Positions 25,161-35,359 are shown, counted from the first letter of the stretch. The stretch: DNA of 64,000 nt from Mycobacterium sp. E1747 (GCF_001667775.1 NZ_LZJI01000051.1:1-64000); one strand, 5' to 3'. Notes: generated by a model not told the origin, from the sequence alone. Numbers and translations: made by a program.

Positions 25161-27200
25161 CTAGAGGCCGCTCGGGTAGGTTTCCGGAGTCTCGCCGGCG
25201 ATCCACCGGCTGGTGACCTCCAGGGGCTCCAACGCCCGCGTCCGGTCGATGTGGATCATCGCGTCGAACTGGTCGGCGGGCCGGACATGGAAATAGTGGC
25301 TCTGCCGTTCGGTCTCGGGCCGGTAGATCACCCCGATGGCACGCCCCAGCCGCACCGCGCCGAGCGGCTCGGCGGCCCCCGGATTGATGTGCGGCGACAC
25401 CAGGAAAGCCGCCCTGCCCGTTTCGTGCAAGAGTTCTTCGACGCTCCCGTTGAGCGCCGGGCGGACGACCTTGCGTTCGGCGATGCCACCCCAGTCGCTG
25501 GCGGCGGTGACGGTGCCCGCGTAGGTGCTCAAGCCGAGCAGGCGTGATTCTTCGCCGTATCGCTGCCGGACCAGTTGGCCGAGCGTGAGCTGCCCGTCGG
25601 CCCACACCTCGGTGGCGCGCGCGTCGCCAACGTGGGAGTTATGGGCCCACACCACAATTCGCGCGGACGACACGTCGTGGTGGCGGTCCAGATGCTTCAG
25701 CAGCGCCTCGAGCGTCTGCGCCATGTGTTTGTCGCGCAGGTTCCACGAGGTGACCCGCCCGCTGAACATCGCCCGGTAGTACACCTCCGCGTCGTGCACC
25801 GTCTGGGCGTTCTGGTGGGCGTAGAACAATTCGTCCTCGGCGAGCAGGCCGTCCCTGCGCGCGTAGGCCAGCGCATTGCGCTGAATGTCGACGAGTTGAT
25901 CGATCGCTTCCTTCTCGCACGACGGGCCGGCGCCGAAAGCCGCCGAGAAGCCGTACGCCTGACCGTCGTCCGCCGAGGCGTGGTCGAAGCAGGCGTAGCG
26001 TTCCCGCGCCCGCGCCGCCGCCTTGGGGTCGATCCTGTCGAGATAGTCGATCACCTCCCGCATCGACCGGTGCAGGCTGTAGAGATCCAGGCCGTAGAAC
26101 CCGGCCCGGCGCTGACCGTTGTTCTCGTGCAGCCGGTTTCGGGTGCGCAGCCACTCGACGAAGTCGCGGACGACGGTGTTGCGCCACATCCAGGCGGGAA
26201 AGCGCTCGAAGCCGCTCAACGCCTCGTCGGCGTTGGTGTCGTCGCCGATGCCGTGAACGTAGCGGTTCACCCGGTACGCGTCGGGCCAGTCCGCCTCCGC
26301 CGCGACGGCGCAGAAGCCCTTCTCCTCGATCAGCCACTTGGTGATTTCGGCCCGGGCTTCGTAGAACTCGTGTGTGCCGTGCGAACTTTCGCCGATCAGC
26401 ACGATGCGCGCATCACCGATGAGCGCTTCCAGCGTCGCACGCGGCGGGACACCCGCCGGCGCGTCGATGGCCACCTGGCTGATCACCTCGGCCGGCGAGC
26501 GCGCCCCGACGCTCGGCGACGCCTCGGTCGTCGGCGTGGCGAGCAGCCGGCGGACCTCGTCGTCGGTGACCTGGCGGAAATCCCAGAACGACTCGCCGAC
26601 GGCGAGGAACGGGGTGGGCATGCTCGCGCACACGACGTCGTCGACCTGGCCGGCGAATTCCCTGCAGGTCGATTCGGGGGCCGCCGGCACGGCGATGACG
26701 ATGTGTGCGGGCTCGGCTTCGCGTAGCGCCTGCACCGCCGCGGACATGCTTGCGCCGGTGGCCAATCCGTCATCGACGAGGATGACCGTCTTGCCGGCCA
26801 CGTCCACCGGTGGGCGCCCGTCGCGGTAGGCGGCCTCGCGCCGGATCAGTTCCCGGCCCTCACGTTCGGCGACCGCACGCAACTCCTGCGGGGTGATGCG
26901 TAGGCCCCGCACGACGTCGTCGTTGACCACGACGCGGCCCCCGCTCGCCAGTGCGCCCACCGCGAACTCCTCGTGCCCGGGCGCGCCGAGCTTGCGCACG
27001 ATAAAGGCGTCCAGCGGCGCGTGCAGCGCCGCCGCCACCTCCCACGCGACGGGTATGCCGCCCCGCGCCAGGCCCAGCACGATCACGTCTGGCCGGTCGC
27101 GGTAGGCCCCGAGGAGGTTGGCCAGCACCCGGCCGGCCTCACTGCGGTCGCGGAACACGCGGCGCGGCGACCGCCGGGTCGCATCAGCTGTGGTCGTCAT
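25161..27200 (-). CDS. Phosphoribosyltransferase-erythromycin esterase fusion (Rv2030c-like)
   Basis: A 679-aa fusion. Residues about 15-215 form a type I phosphoribosyltransferase ([24 protein letters not shown] loop [20 protein letters not shown]). Residues about 235-670 belong to the erythromycin esterase family ([58 protein letters not shown]). M. tuberculosis Rv2030c, between hspX and pfkB, has the same architecture and DosR control. MTTTADAT at 27200 has GAGGAG upstream; ten further codons are less likely. It leads the operon into pfkB, and a strong DosR box sits 64 bp before the start. No hspX homologue precedes it here, unlike M. tuberculosis. The biochemical role is unknown. Confidence 0.92.
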   Translation of the reverse strand: MTTTADATRRSPRRVFRDRSEAGRVLANLLGAYRDRPDVIVLGLARGGIPVAWEVAAALHAPLDAFIVRKLGAPGHEEFAVGALASGGRVVVNDDVVRGLRITPQELRAVAEREGRELIRREAAYRDGRPPVDVAGKTVILVDDGLATGASMSAAVQALREAEPAHIVIAVPAAPESTCREFAGQVDDVVCASMPTPFLAVGESFWDFRQVTDDEVRRLLATPTTEASPSVGARSPAEVISQVAIDAPAGVPPRATLEALIGDARIVLIGESSHGTHEFYEARAEITKWLIEEKGFCAVAAEADWPDAYRVNRYVHGIGDDTNADEALSGFERFPAWMWRNTVVRDFVEWLRTRNRLHENNGQRRAGFYGLDLYSLHRSMREVIDYLDRIDPKAAARARERYACFDHASADDGQAYGFSAAFGAGPSCEKEAIDQLVDIQRNALAYARRDGLLAEDELFYAHQNAQTVHDAEVYYRAMFSGRVTSWNLRDKHMAQTLEALLKHLDRHHDVSSARIVVWAHNSHVGDARATEVWADGQLTLGQLVRQRYGEESRLLGLSTYAGTVTAASDWGGIAERKVVRPALNGSVEELLHETGRAAFLVSPHINPGAAEPLGAVRLGRAIGVIYRPETERQSHYFHVRPADQFDAMIHIDRTRALEPLEVTSRWIAGETPETYPSGL

Positions 27201-27264
27201 GGCAATCTCCTCGATCCCGTTCACCACTGACGACTTTCATCCGACCAGTCCACCGTAATCGGCG

Positions 27265-27284
27265 GTAGGGACCGAAGTCCCGGG
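27265..27284 (-). promoter_or_regulatory. Strong DosR box upstream of the Rv2030c-like gene
   Basis: Core GGGACCGAAGTCCC (27268-27281), 12 of 14 matches, one of the two best in the window. It lies 64 bp before the start at 27200. A weak partner (GGGGCGTTCGTCGG, 27290-27303, 9 of 14) sits 22 bp away. Confidence 0.85.
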
Positions 27285-27304
27285 CTTGCGGGGCGTTCGT
27301 CGGA

Positions 27305-27544
27305 TCACTGCTCACGGCGCAGCTCGGCCATGTAGGCCAGGACACGGTTTAGGATGAGGCCGTAGGCATCGCCGTCTTGGGTGAGCCGGAAGAGCCCGCG
27401 GTGGCGCAGGAAGCCGTCGAGGCGCTGGTCCAGGCGCCAGTCGACGTAGGTGTGGCCGGCGTAGGGCGAGTGCAGGAACTCGAACGCGAGCTCGTCGATG
27501 TCCGCGTCGGTTATCGACGGGCATCCGTCTGTGGTAGAAGCCAT
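27305..27544 (-). CDS. Small conserved-looking hypothetical protein
   Basis: A 79-aa protein I do not recognise. It is rich in aromatic and charged residues (AFEFLHSPYAGHTYVDWRLD; GLFRLTQDGDAYGLILNRVL) and predicted largely helical, with no signal or membrane segment. Coding is supported by natural-looking composition and by position: its ATG at 27544 is 8 bp past the stop of the DUF1918 gene, making a nitroreductase-DUF1918-small protein operon. The ribosome-binding site is weak, consistent with coupled translation. By context it belongs to the DosR response. Confidence 0.65.
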   Translation of the reverse strand: MASTTDGCPSITDADIDELAFEFLHSPYAGHTYVDWRLDQRLDGFLRHRGLFRLTQDGDAYGLILNRVLAYMAELRREQ

Positions 27545-27552
27545 TTGGCCGC

Positions 27553-27822
27553 TTACCCGACTCGGGTGTGATCCCGGATGGCGGCTTGCACCGCGGCGTA
27601 TCGTGTTCGCGCCCGCTCGTCGGCGGCCCGCTGCTCTGCGGCGGTGACGACGATGGCGTCCGGGCCGGGAAAGACGGTCGCCTCCTCCCCGGTGGCCAGC
27701 CACCGCACCCGGTAGGGCGGTGCACCGTCGGGGGAACGCACGGAGGTGATCAGCCCGCGCAGATCGGGGCGCCCGAGCGTGCCGCTCTTGATCACGAGCC
27801 AGTCCCCGGCTTCGGCAATCAT
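27553..27822 (-). CDS. DUF1918 protein
   Basis: An 89-aa member of the actinobacterial DUF1918 family, an SH3-like small domain (DWLVIKSGTLGRPDLRGLIT; PYRVRWLATGEEATVFPGPD). Function is unknown. The N-terminal MIAEAGD start at 27822 has AAGGGAG upstream; a longer frame exists but lacks this support. It follows the nitroreductase by 43 bp and precedes the 79-aa protein by 8 bp, so it is probably co-transcribed from the DosR boxes at 28907-28947. Confidence 0.85.
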   Translation of the reverse strand: MIAEAGDWLVIKSGTLGRPDLRGLITSVRSPDGAPPYRVRWLATGEEATVFPGPDAIVVTAAEQRAADERARTRYAAVQAAIRDHTRVG

Positions 27823-27865
27823 CGTCGACTCCCTTCGAAATCCTTGGGCCACAATGCGAGCCGCC

Positions 27866-28852
27866 CTAGCGGCGTATCTCCAACACGTCGCGCAGCGGCC
27901 GCCGCGGCGTCGGTTCCGGGCCGCCCCTGCCCGCTAAGGCGGTGCCCACCCGGATCAAGACCTGGGGCACCGCTTCGGGGTCGGCGATCAGCTGACGGAC
28001 CATGTCGCGGCTCGCCGGCAGCTCCGTCACATGGGTCACGGTGCACGTCGCCAAGCCGGCGATGGTGCATTCCAGCAGGATCACCGAAAGTACCTGGCCG
28101 CACACGAACGCGTCCGCGCGGGTGTCCCCCGGCGTGGACAGGACAAGCACCTCCGCTTGATCCTGCAGACCCGAAGAAGCCGGCCGGGCGTTCGCGTCGG
28201 CGGGAAACCGGCGGTTCACGTCGACGGCGCGGCGCTGCGCGTCGCTCACCAGCGCGTCCGTGGGAATGCCGTCGTCGTGCCGGCCCGGCGATGTCCACCA
28301 ACGCAATTCGTGGTGATAGACGTCGTCGTAGCGGCGCAACGCCTCGGTGAGACGCGCCGCCTCCACCAGCCGCGGGTGTGCGTCGTCGGCGAGTACGTCG
28401 AGGGAGACCAAGGCGGGGTCGAACGCGCTCCGCAGCACCGGCTCGAACGACGCCCAGTCCCGTGGTGCGCCGAACGGCCGCCGGTCGCTCCTGCGCCGCA
28501 AGATCGCGGCGGCGCGATCTCGCCGGGCCGCGGAGACGTAATCGGTCGGGACGAAGTCGACCGAAGCCAGGTGGTCGAGGTTGTTGGGGTTCGGAAACTC
28601 GTCGACGTTCGTCCCCCACCCGTCGGCCACCATCGCAACCCGGAAGTGGTCGAGCACCGCGCCGCAGCTGATGATCGATTCGCGGCCGGAGCCATCGGCC
28701 GAGGGCACCGTGCGGTCCGGGTCGGTAAACAAATCGACGGTCGGGCCGCCCGCGACCCATCGCCACGGCTGGCTGTTGTGCAGCGAGGGGGCGCGGCAGG
28801 CGAGCTCCAGCGCCCTGGTGAGCACCTTGGTGTCGACCATTGTCGGGGTCAT
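27866..28852 (-). CDS. Acg-family nitroreductase-like flavoprotein (copy 2)
   Basis: A 328-aa member of the same family as the genes at 9824, 34342 and 46635: [17 protein letters not shown] near the start, [26 protein letters not shown], and the C-terminal [11 protein letters not shown]. It is closest to copies 1 and 3 and less like the Rv3131-type copy 4. The ATG at 28852 has AGGAGA upstream; a second Met four codons on is possible. It leads an operon into DUF1918 and a 79-aa protein and is divergent from the acetyl-CoA synthetase/PDH operon, with two DosR boxes between. Confidence 0.88.
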   Translation of the reverse strand: MTPTMVDTKVLTRALELACRAPSLHNSQPWRWVAGGPTVDLFTDPDRTVPSADGSGRESIISCGAVLDHFRVAMVADGWGTNVDEFPNPNNLDHLASVDFVPTDYVSAARRDRAAAILRRRSDRRPFGAPRDWASFEPVLRSAFDPALVSLDVLADDAHPRLVEAARLTEALRRYDDVYHHELRWWTSPGRHDDGIPTDALVSDAQRRAVDVNRRFPADANARPASSGLQDQAEVLVLSTPGDTRADAFVCGQVLSVILLECTIAGLATCTVTHVTELPASRDMVRQLIADPEAVPQVLIRVGTALAGRGGPEPTPRRPLRDVLEIRR

Positions 28853-28906
28853 CGGGTGTCGTTCTCCTCTCCTACCTGGACCCTCGGGCATCCGGGCCGG
28901 CGCGCG

Positions 28907-28926
28907 CCAGGGTCCTTGGTCCCCAG
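28907..28926. promoter_or_regulatory. DosR box 1 of the divergent nitroreductase / acsA-pdh promoter
   Basis: Core GGGTCCTTGGTCCC (28910-28923), 11 of 14 matches. It is 55 bp from the nitroreductase start on the left and about 107 bp from the acsA start on the right. Confidence 0.8.
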
Positions 28927-28927
28927 G

Positions 28928-28947
28928 GTCGGGTCATTGGACCCGCC
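28928..28947. promoter_or_regulatory. DosR box 2 of the divergent nitroreductase / acsA-pdh promoter
   Basis: Core GGGTCATTGGACCC (28931-28944), 10 of 14 matches and symmetric at the ends. It is 21 bp from box 1 and 86 bp upstream of the acsA start. Confidence 0.75.
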
Positions 28948-29032
28948 GGGTTCGACTGATGACCTTCGTCTCTATTGCGGCGATGCCCCGCGGCAAACGA
29001 TGAAGGCGACCGCGCAACCCGAGGACCCTGCT

Positions 29033-30832
29033 ATGGACGTCATCCGCAAAACGGCCACCGACTTCTCCGTTCGGCCCAACCTCACGGACTACGAGCACGA
29101 GCGCGCCCAGTTCCACTGGTCTGAGGTGCCGGATCCGTGCGAAGGGATGGGGCCCGGCCTGTGCAACATCGCCTACGCCGCCGTCGACCGCCACACCGCG
29201 GGTCCGGCCGCGACGCGCACGGCCCTGCGGTTCGTCCCCGATCGGCCCTGGGACGGCGTGATCGCCACCCACGACCTCAGTTACGCAGAGCTGGGCCGGC
29301 TCTCCCGGCGGTTCTCCAGCGCGCTGCGCTCGTTGGGCATCAACAAGGGCAACCGCGTCTTCACGCTGATGGGCCGCACCCCCGAGCTCTACATCGCGAT
29401 GATGGGCGCGCTGCGCAACGGCAGCGTCGTCTCACCGCTGTTCTCGGCCTTCGGGCCGGAGCCGATCGCCACCCGGGTCAACATCGGGCAGGCCGACGTC
29501 CTGGTGACCACCCGCGCGATCTATCAGCGCAAGGTCGCCAAGATCCGCGATCGGCTGCCGTCGCTGCGGCATGTCTTCGTCGTCGACGACGGCCAGGCCG
29601 GTGGCGCGCCGCCGGGGACGCTCGACTTCTGGCAGTGGCTGGGCGCGGCCGACGAGAACCCGCCGATCGCGCCGACCACCGCCGATGACCCGGCACTGCT
29701 GCACTTCACCAGCGGCACCACGGGCACGCCCAAGGGCGCCATCCACGTGCACGGCGCCGTCGTGATGCACTACGTCACCGGTCTGTACGCGCTCGACCTG
29801 CACCCCGACGACACCTATTGGTGCACAGCGGATCCGGGCTGGGTGACGGGCACGTCCTACGGCATCATCAGCCCGCTGCTGCACGGGGTCACCTCCATCG
29901 TCGACGAGGCCGAATTCGACGCCGAACGGTGGTATCGCATCCTGCAAGACCAGGGCGTCTCGGTGTGGTACACCGCGCCGACCGCCATCCGGATGCTGAT
30001 CAAGGCCGGACCGGAATTGCCTGCGCGCTACCGCTTTCCGCGGCTGCGGTTCATCGCCAGCGTGGGCGAGCCGCTCAACCCCGAGGCGGTCTGGTGGGGA
30101 AAGCGGGTGCTGGGCCTGCCGATTCACGACAACTGGTGGCAGACCGAGACGGGCGGCATCATGATCGCCAACACCCCGGCGTTCGACATCAAGCCCGGCT
30201 CGATGGGCCGTCCCCTGCCCGGGGTCGACGCGTTCATCGTGCGTCGCGACGACGACGGGCCCGTCGAGGTCGTCGACCAGCCCGACGTCGAGGGCGAGCT
30301 CGCGCTCAGGCCGGGGTGGCCGTCGATGTTCCGGGGCTACCTGAACGCCGAAGAGCGCTACCGCAACGCCTTCGCCGACGGCCTCTATCTGTCCGGGGAC
30401 CTCGCGAAGAAGGACGCCGACGGCTACTTCTGGTTCGTCGGCCGCAAGGACGACGTGATCAAGTCCGCCGGGCACCTGATCGGTCCGTTCGAAGTGGAAA
30501 GCGCGCTGACCGATCACCCCGCCGTCGCCGAGGCGGCCGTCATCGGCGTACCCGACCCGACGGTCGGCGAAATGGTCAAAGCCTTCGTCACGCTGAAGGA
30601 CGGCGTGCTGGCCGACGAAGACCTGCGGCTGCAACTGATGGGCCATGCGCGCAAACGGCTCGGGGCCACAGTGGCGCCCAAAGAGATCGAGTTCGTCGAT
30701 TCGTTGCCGCACACGAGCAGCGGCAAGATCATGCGGCGCCTGCTGAAGGCCCGCGAACTGGGCCTGCCCGAAGGGGATACCTCCACCATCGAGCAGCGCC
30801 CCGTCCAGCACGCCGAGGGGGTGCCGTCATGA
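29033..30832 (+). CDS. acsA: Acetyl-CoA synthetase-type AMP-forming acyl-CoA ligase
   Basis: A 599-aa adenylate-forming ligase most like AcsA-type acetyl-CoA synthetases: P-loop [20 protein letters not shown], the [10 protein letters not shown] segment, the hinge [20 protein letters not shown], and the C-terminal catalytic Lys in [20 protein letters not shown], the target of regulatory acetylation in this family. It would make acetyl-CoA (or another short acyl-CoA) from acetate, ATP and Co[11 protein letters not shown] at 29033 has GAGG eight bases upstream; an ATG at 29000 adds 11 residues. Its stop overlaps the pdhA start (ATGA). It is the first gene of a six-gene operon behind paired DosR boxes. 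The GNAT at 19326 is a possible regulator (inference). Confidence 0.87.
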   Translation: MDVIRKTATDFSVRPNLTDYEHERAQFHWSEVPDPCEGMGPGLCNIAYAAVDRHTAGPAATRTALRFVPDRPWDGVIATHDLSYAELGRLSRRFSSALRSLGINKGNRVFTLMGRTPELYIAMMGALRNGSVVSPLFSAFGPEPIATRVNIGQADVLVTTRAIYQRKVAKIRDRLPSLRHVFVVDDGQAGGAPPGTLDFWQWLGAADENPPIAPTTADDPALLHFTSGTTGTPKGAIHVHGAVVMHYVTGLYALDLHPDDTYWCTADPGWVTGTSYGIISPLLHGVTSIVDEAEFDAERWYRILQDQGVSVWYTAPTAIRMLIKAGPELPARYRFPRLRFIASVGEPLNPEAVWWGKRVLGLPIHDNWWQTETGGIMIANTPAFDIKPGSMGRPLPGVDAFIVRRDDDGPVEVVDQPDVEGELALRPGWPSMFRGYLNAEERYRNAFADGLYLSGDLAKKDADGYFWFVGRKDDVIKSAGHLIGPFEVESALTDHPAVAEAAVIGVPDPTVGEMVKAFVTLKDGVLADEDLRLQLMGHARKRLGATVAPKEIEFVDSLPHTSSGKIMRRLLKARELGLPEGDTSTIEQRPVQHAEGVPS

Positions 30833-31836
30833 CCCGCGCCGGCGACGATGCAGAGCGGCGCCCGATGAGCACCGTGAAGCTGGCCCATGAGTTGTTGTCC
30901 GACATGATCCGGGTGCGGCGCATGGAGGAGAAGTGCGCGGAGCTGTACAGCGCGGCCAAGATTCGCGGATTCCTGCACCTCTACGTCGGTGAGGAGGCGG
31001 TGGCCGCCGGGTCGCTGCGCGCACTGGCCGATGACGACGCGGTGGTCGCCACGTACCGCGAGCACGCGCACGCGCTGCTGCGCGGCATCCCGATGACCTC
31101 GATCATGGCCGAGATGTTCGGCAAGCAGGAGGGCTGCTCGCGGGGCCGCGGCGGTTCCATGCACCTGTTCGACGCGGCCAAGCGGTTCTACGGGGGCAAC
31201 GCCATCGTCGCGGGCGGCCTGCCGCTCGCGGTCGGCATCGCGCTGGCCGACGCCATGCTGCAGCAGAAGCGGGTGACGGCCTGCTATTTCGGTGACGGCG
31301 CGGTGGCCGAGGGCGCGTTTCATGAGTCGCTGAACATGGCGGTGCTGTGGAACCTGCCGGTGCTGTTCTGTTGCGAGAACAACCTTTACGCGATGGGCAC
31401 CGCGCTGGACCGCGCCCAGTCGCAGACCGACCTGACCGCCAAGGCGGCCGCATACCGCGTTCCCACGCTGGCGGTCGACGGGATGGACGTCGAGGCGTGC
31501 CATGCCGCCGCGCAGCAGGGCGTCGACCACGTGCGCGACACCGGTGGCCCGTTCTTCATCGAATTCCGCACCTACCGGTTCCGCGCCCACTCGATGTTCG
31601 ACCCCGAGCTGTACCGGGACAAGGCCGAGGTCGAGCGATGGCGCGAGCGCGACCCGATCCGGGCGTTCACCGACAAGTGCGTGGGCGACGGCACGCTCTC
31701 CGACGCCGACGTGCGGGAGATCGAGGACGCGGCCGTCGCCGAGATCGAGGCCGCGGTGGCCTACGCCGAGGCTGGAACGTGGGAGGACGTGGCGGATCTC
31801 GGGCGTGACGTGCTGACCGAAGAGGCAACGCGATGA
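30829..31836 (+). CDS. pdhA: Pyruvate dehydrogenase E1 alpha subunit
   Basis: A 335-aa E1 alpha subunit of a 2-oxoacid dehydrogenase that decarboxylates pyruvate on thiamine diphosphate. The ThDP/Mg motif starts at residue 155 ([20 protein letters not shown] ... ENN), and [20 protein letters not shown] and [14 protein letters not shown] match PdhA rather than branched-chain E1 alpha. The ATG overlaps the acsA stop, and the stop overlaps the pdhB start (ATGA), so translation is coupled along the operon. Acetoin dehydrogenase AcoA is an alternative of the same fold. Mycobacteria normally use the AceE-type homodimeric E1, so this heterotetrameric type is additional. Confidence 0.88.
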   Translation: MTRAGDDAERRPMSTVKLAHELLSDMIRVRRMEEKCAELYSAAKIRGFLHLYVGEEAVAAGSLRALADDDAVVATYREHAHALLRGIPMTSIMAEMFGKQEGCSRGRGGSMHLFDAAKRFYGGNAIVAGGLPLAVGIALADAMLQQKRVTACYFGDGAVAEGAFHESLNMAVLWNLPVLFCCENNLYAMGTALDRAQSQTDLTAKAAAYRVPTLAVDGMDVEACHAAAQQGVDHVRDTGGPFFIEFRTYRFRAHSMFDPELYRDKAEVERWRERDPIRAFTDKCVGDGTLSDADVREIEDAAVAEIEAAVAYAEAGTWEDVADLGRDVLTEEATR

Positions 31837-32810
31837 AAACCAGCTATCGAACCGCCGTGCACGACGGCCTGCGCGACGCCCTGCGCGAGGACCCGCGCGT
31901 CGTGGTGATGGGGGAAGACGTGGGGCGCTATGGGGGAACGTATGCCGCCTCCAAGGGCCTGCTCGAGGAATTCGGCCCGCAGCGCGTGCGGGACACGCCG
32001 TTGTCGGAGTTGGGCTTCGTCGGCATCGGAATCGGCGCGGCGCTGAACGGGTTACGGCCGATCGTCGAAGTGATGACGGTGAACTTCAGCCTGCTCGCGC
32101 TCGACCAGATCGTCAATACCGCTGCGGCCCTTCGTCATATGTCGGGTGGGCAGTTCTCCGTGCCGATCGTCGTGCGCATGGCCACGGGCGCCGGTCGCCA
32201 GCTCGCCGCGCAGCATTCGCACAGCCTCGAGCCCTGGTATGCGCACATTCCGGGCATCAAGGTGCTGGCTCCGGCCACCGTCGAGGATGCGTACGGCATG
32301 CTGGGGCCCGCGCTGGAGGACCCCGACCCGGTGGTGATCTTCGAACACGTCCAGCTCTACAACACCTCGACCGACGTCGACGTCCTCTCCCCGACCGACA
32401 TCTCGCGGGCCGCGATCCGCCGCACCGGCGCCGACGTCACCCTGGTCACCTACGGCGGCTGCCTGCCGAAGGCGCTCGATGCCGCCAACGAGTTGTCCCT
32501 GGCCGGAATCGATTGCGAAGTCATCGATCTGCGGGTCCTTCGCCCGCTCGACGAGACCACGATCCTCGACTCCGTCCGCAAGACGCATCGCGCGGTGGTG
32601 ATCGACGAGGCCTGGCGCACCGGCAGCCTCGCCGCCGAAGTCAGCGCGCGCGTGATGGAGGGCGCCTTCTACGACCTCGACGCGCCGGTGGCCCGGGTGT
32701 GCAGCGCCGAAGTGCCCATCCCCTACGCCAAGCATCTGGAAGAGGCCGCCCTGCCGCAGGCCGCCAAGATCGTCACCGCCGTGCAGGGCCTGTTCGGGGA
32801 GCAGCCGTGA
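31833..32810 (+). CDS. pdhB: Pyruvate dehydrogenase E1 beta subunit
   Basis: A 325-aa E1 beta subunit that pairs with PdhA. Conserved segments are [20 protein letters not shown] (ThDP-site Glu), [20 protein letters not shown], and the C-terminal transketolase domain ([40 protein letters not shown]). Its ATG overlaps the pdhA stop and its TGA overlaps the GTG of the E2 gene. Pyruvate as substrate is inferred from overall similarity; acetoin cannot be excluded. Confidence 0.88.
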   Translation: MKTSYRTAVHDGLRDALREDPRVVVMGEDVGRYGGTYAASKGLLEEFGPQRVRDTPLSELGFVGIGIGAALNGLRPIVEVMTVNFSLLALDQIVNTAAALRHMSGGQFSVPIVVRMATGAGRQLAAQHSHSLEPWYAHIPGIKVLAPATVEDAYGMLGPALEDPDPVVIFEHVQLYNTSTDVDVLSPTDISRAAIRRTGADVTLVTYGGCLPKALDAANELSLAGIDCEVIDLRVLRPLDETTILDSVRKTHRAVVIDEAWRTGSLAAEVSARVMEGAFYDLDAPVARVCSAEVPIPYAKHLEEAALPQAAKIVTAVQGLFGEQP

Positions 32811-34024
32811 TCGAGTTCAAGATGCCCTCGCTCGGCTCGGACATGGATGAAGGCACCCTGAACGAGTGGCTGGTCAAGCCCGGGGACAAGGTGACGCGCG
32901 GCCAGGTCGTGGCCATCGTCGAGACCACCAAGGCCGCGGTCGAAGTCGAATGCTGGCAGGAGGGCATCATCGACGAGCTGGTCGTGCCCGTCGGCGAAAC
33001 CGTCCAGGTGGGAACGACTTTGGCCACCCTGACGGGTCCGGGCGAGCCGGCCGAGAAGCGGCCGAAGGCCCGGCCGGCGCCGAAGCCGGCCGCCGCGCCG
33101 GCGTCCGCGTCGCCGACGGCGCCGTCGGCGTCCCGCACTCCCCCCGCCGCGCCGGGGCGGCGACGCTGGGTCTCCCCCGCCGCGCGGCGGTTGGCGACGT
33201 CGCTGGCCGTCGACATCGACGCGGTGACGGGCACCGGCCCGCAGGGCGCGGTCACCATCAACGACGTCGAACACGCCGCCAGCAGATTAGCGGCCAAGCC
33301 GGCCGCGCCCAAGTCCGTCGCGCAGCCGGGAAGCAAGCCGACGGCGGCCGACCGTGCGACGCAGATGCGCAAGTCGATCGCCGCGGCGATGAGCCGGTCC
33401 AAGCGGGAGATCCCGCACTACTACCTGGCCGAAGAGATCATGTTGGAGAAGTCGTTGTCGTGGTTGACGACGCGAAACGCGCAGCGATCCATCGACGAAC
33501 GGGTGCTGCCGGCCGTCCTGCTGTTGAAGGCCGTCGGCGTCGCGGCGCAGCGGTTCAGCGAGTTCAACGGGTTCTGGCGGGAAGCCGGCTTCGAGCCCGC
33601 CAACGGCGTGCACGTCGGGGTCGGGATCTCGCTGCGCGGCGGCGGGCTGGTGGCTCCCGCGATTCACGACGTGCCGGAGAAGAAGCTGGACGAGCTGATG
33701 AACGACCTCACCGACCTGGTCGGGCGTGCGCGGTCGTTCTCGCTGCGGAGTTCGGAGATGTCGGACCCGACCATCACCGTCACCAACCTCGGCGACCAGG
33801 GCGTCGACGCGGTCTTCGGCGTCATCTACCCGCCGCAGGTCGCGATCGTCGGATTCGGCCAGCCCGCCGAGCGGGTATGCGTCATCGACGGCGGCATCCG
33901 GGTCGTCACCACCGTGCAGGCGACGCTCGCCGCCGACCACCGCGCCAGCGACGGGCACCGGGGCGCGCTCTTCCTCGCCGCCATCAACGAGCTGCTCCAG
34001 CAGCCCGACCTGCTAGAGAAGTGA
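32807..34024 (+). CDS. pdhC: Dihydrolipoamide acyltransferase E2 with single lipoyl domain
   Basis: A 405-aa E2. The N-terminal lipoyl domain carries the modified lysine at about residue 42 ([14 protein letters not shown]). A Pro/Ala-rich linker (residues about 85-120) leads to an E3/E1-binding domain ([20 protein letters not shown]), then the catalytic domain ([20 protein letters not shown] ... [11 protein letters not shown]). The start is GTG, sharing bases with the pdhB stop. The catalytic motif is HRASDG rather than the usual HRxxDG with V/P, a minor difference. No E3 (dihydrolipoamide dehydrogenase) gene accompanies it, so it must borrow a housekeeping Lpd. Confidence 0.9.
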   Translation: MIEFKMPSLGSDMDEGTLNEWLVKPGDKVTRGQVVAIVETTKAAVEVECWQEGIIDELVVPVGETVQVGTTLATLTGPGEPAEKRPKARPAPKPAAAPASASPTAPSASRTPPAAPGRRRWVSPAARRLATSLAVDIDAVTGTGPQGAVTINDVEHAASRLAAKPAAPKSVAQPGSKPTAADRATQMRKSIAAAMSRSKREIPHYYLAEEIMLEKSLSWLTTRNAQRSIDERVLPAVLLLKAVGVAAQRFSEFNGFWREAGFEPANGVHVGVGISLRGGGLVAPAIHDVPEKKLDELMNDLTDLVGRARSFSLRSSEMSDPTITVTNLGDQGVDAVFGVIYPPQVAIVGFGQPAERVCVIDGGIRVVTTVQATLAADHRASDGHRGALFLAAINELLQQPDLLEK

Positions 34025-34030
34025 GGCACT

Positions 34031-34282
34031 ATGACCAATGAAGAGACCCGCACCGTGGTGCTCTCGGTGCTGACGAGCATCGCCCCGGAAGTCGACCCCG
34101 AAGACATCGCCGACGACGTGCTCCTGCGCGACCAGGTGGACCTGGATTCGATGGACTGGCTGAGCTTTCTGCGCGGGATTCACAAGCGACTGCATGTCGA
34201 CATCCCGGAGTCGGACTACGCGACGCTGCGCACGCTGGCCGACGTGGTGACCTACGTGGAGAAGAATGCGTCCACGGTATGA
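34031..34282 (+). CDS. Acyl carrier protein
   Basis: An 83-aa stand-alone carrier protein. The phosphopantetheine attachment serine is Ser40 in VDLDSMDWLSF, followed by the acidic recognition helix. It starts 6 bp after the pdhC stop, and its stop overlaps an in-frame ATG of the nitroreductase frame. An ACP in a PDH operon is unusual. Possible roles are lipoyl or octanoyl transfer to the E2, or serving the KAS III pair at 7791-9798. Both are inferences. Confidence 0.85.
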   Translation: MTNEETRTVVLSVLTSIAPEVDPEDIADDVLLRDQVDLDSMDWLSFLRGIHKRLHVDIPESDYATLRTLADVVTYVEKNASTV

Positions 34283-34341
34283 GCAGCCAATTGCGAACGG
34301 GGGCAGCATCTTTGGCCGGTAACGAACAGGGGGTTGGCATC

Positions 34342-35319
34342 ATGGGCAAGACACCGGACATCGAGGCGCTCAAGAAAGCGGTGCTGCTCGCCTGCCGCGC
34401 CCCCTCGGTGCACAACAGTCAGCCCTGGCGCTGGATGACCGGGGACGGTGTCCTGCGGCTGTTCGTCGACCGTCGCCGGGCGATGCCGGCGACCGACCAC
34501 TCGGGCCGGGACGTGATCCTGAGTTGTGGCGCGGTGCTCGACCACCTCTGTGTCGCCATGACCGCGGCGGGCTGGGAACCGAAAGTCCAGCGCCTACCCG
34601 ACCCGGACGACCCCGACCAGCTGGCCGCGGTCACGTTCAGCCCGCTCGAGGACGTCACCGAGGCCCAGCACCGCCGCACGGAGGCGATCCTGCAGCGTCG
34701 CACCGACCGGCTGCCGTTGGGCAGGCCGACCTATTGGGAGCTGTTCGAGCCCGCCCTGCGGGAAACCTTCGACCCCGACGTGGTCAGCCTGGACGTGCTC
34801 GCCGATGAGGTACGCCCCCTGCTGGTGGAGGCGACCCGGCTCACCGAGGAGCTGCGCCGCGACGACTCGTACTATCACGCCGAACTCGACTGGTGGACTT
34901 CGTCGTTCGTGTTGGCCGAGGGGATGCCGCCCGGCGCGCTGGCCTCCGACAAGGAGAGCTGGCGGGTCGACGTCGCCCGCAGCTTTCCGGTCAGGAGCCA
35001 CGCGGACCGACGCGGCGACGTCAAGGTCGATTGGTCGAAAATCCTGGTGTTGTCGACCCCAGGGGACACCAGATTGGACGTGTTGCGGTGCGGCGAGGTG
35101 CTGTCGACGGTGTTGCTGGAATGCACAGTGGCCGGGATGGCAACCTGCCCGCTCACCCATCTCATCGAGCTGGAGGAGAGCCGGGACATCGTGCGTGAGC
35201 TGGTCGGCCGGCACGGCGAGCCGCAGGTGCTGATCCGCGTGGGGATCGCGCCGCCGCTGGAACAACTCCCGCCGGCAACCCCGCGGCGCCGGTTGGACGA
35301 TGTGCTGCAGGTCCGGTAA
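34342..35319 (+). CDS. Acg-family nitroreductase-like flavoprotein (copy 3)
   Basis: A 325-aa member of the Acg/Rv3131 family: [58 protein letters not shown] and the C-terminal ATCPLTHLIELEESRD. Two starts are possible. ATG at 34279 overlaps the ACP stop but adds 21 unconserved residues; ATG at 34342 (MGKTPDIE) follows AGGGGG by eight bases, and I prefer it. It is the last gene of the acsA-pdhABC-acp operon, tying a flavin protein to the dehydrogenase complex. Confidence 0.87.
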   Translation: MGKTPDIEALKKAVLLACRAPSVHNSQPWRWMTGDGVLRLFVDRRRAMPATDHSGRDVILSCGAVLDHLCVAMTAAGWEPKVQRLPDPDDPDQLAAVTFSPLEDVTEAQHRRTEAILQRRTDRLPLGRPTYWELFEPALRETFDPDVVSLDVLADEVRPLLVEATRLTEELRRDDSYYHAELDWWTSSFVLAEGMPPGALASDKESWRVDVARSFPVRSHADRRGDVKVDWSKILVLSTPGDTRLDVLRCGEVLSTVLLECTVAGMATCPLTHLIELEESRDIVRELVGRHGEPQVLIRVGIAPPLEQLPPATPRRRLDDVLQVR

Positions 35320-35339
35320 ACGATCATTGGTCCTTGGCC

Positions 35340-35359
35340 CGCGGGACTTTCGGCCGACT
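35340..35359 (+). promoter_or_regulatory. DosR box upstream of the PNPOx-like gene
   Basis: Core GGGACTTTCGGCCG (35343-35356), 11 of 14 matches with a perfect left half. It is 63 bp before the start at 35423. Confidence 0.68.

Noticed and set aside
28031..29032. Possible N-terminal extension of acsA
   Set aside because: The open frame runs antisense through the nitroreductase; the ATG at 29033 has a GAGG site and family-like N-terminus.
29432..30811. 459-codon open frame antisense to acsA
   Set aside because: acsA has the full set of adenylation motifs; the antisense has none.
35321..35339. Half-site GGTCCTTGGCCC near the PNPOx gene
   Set aside because: The two half-sites are two bases too close for the DosR core; only about 7 of 14 positions match.
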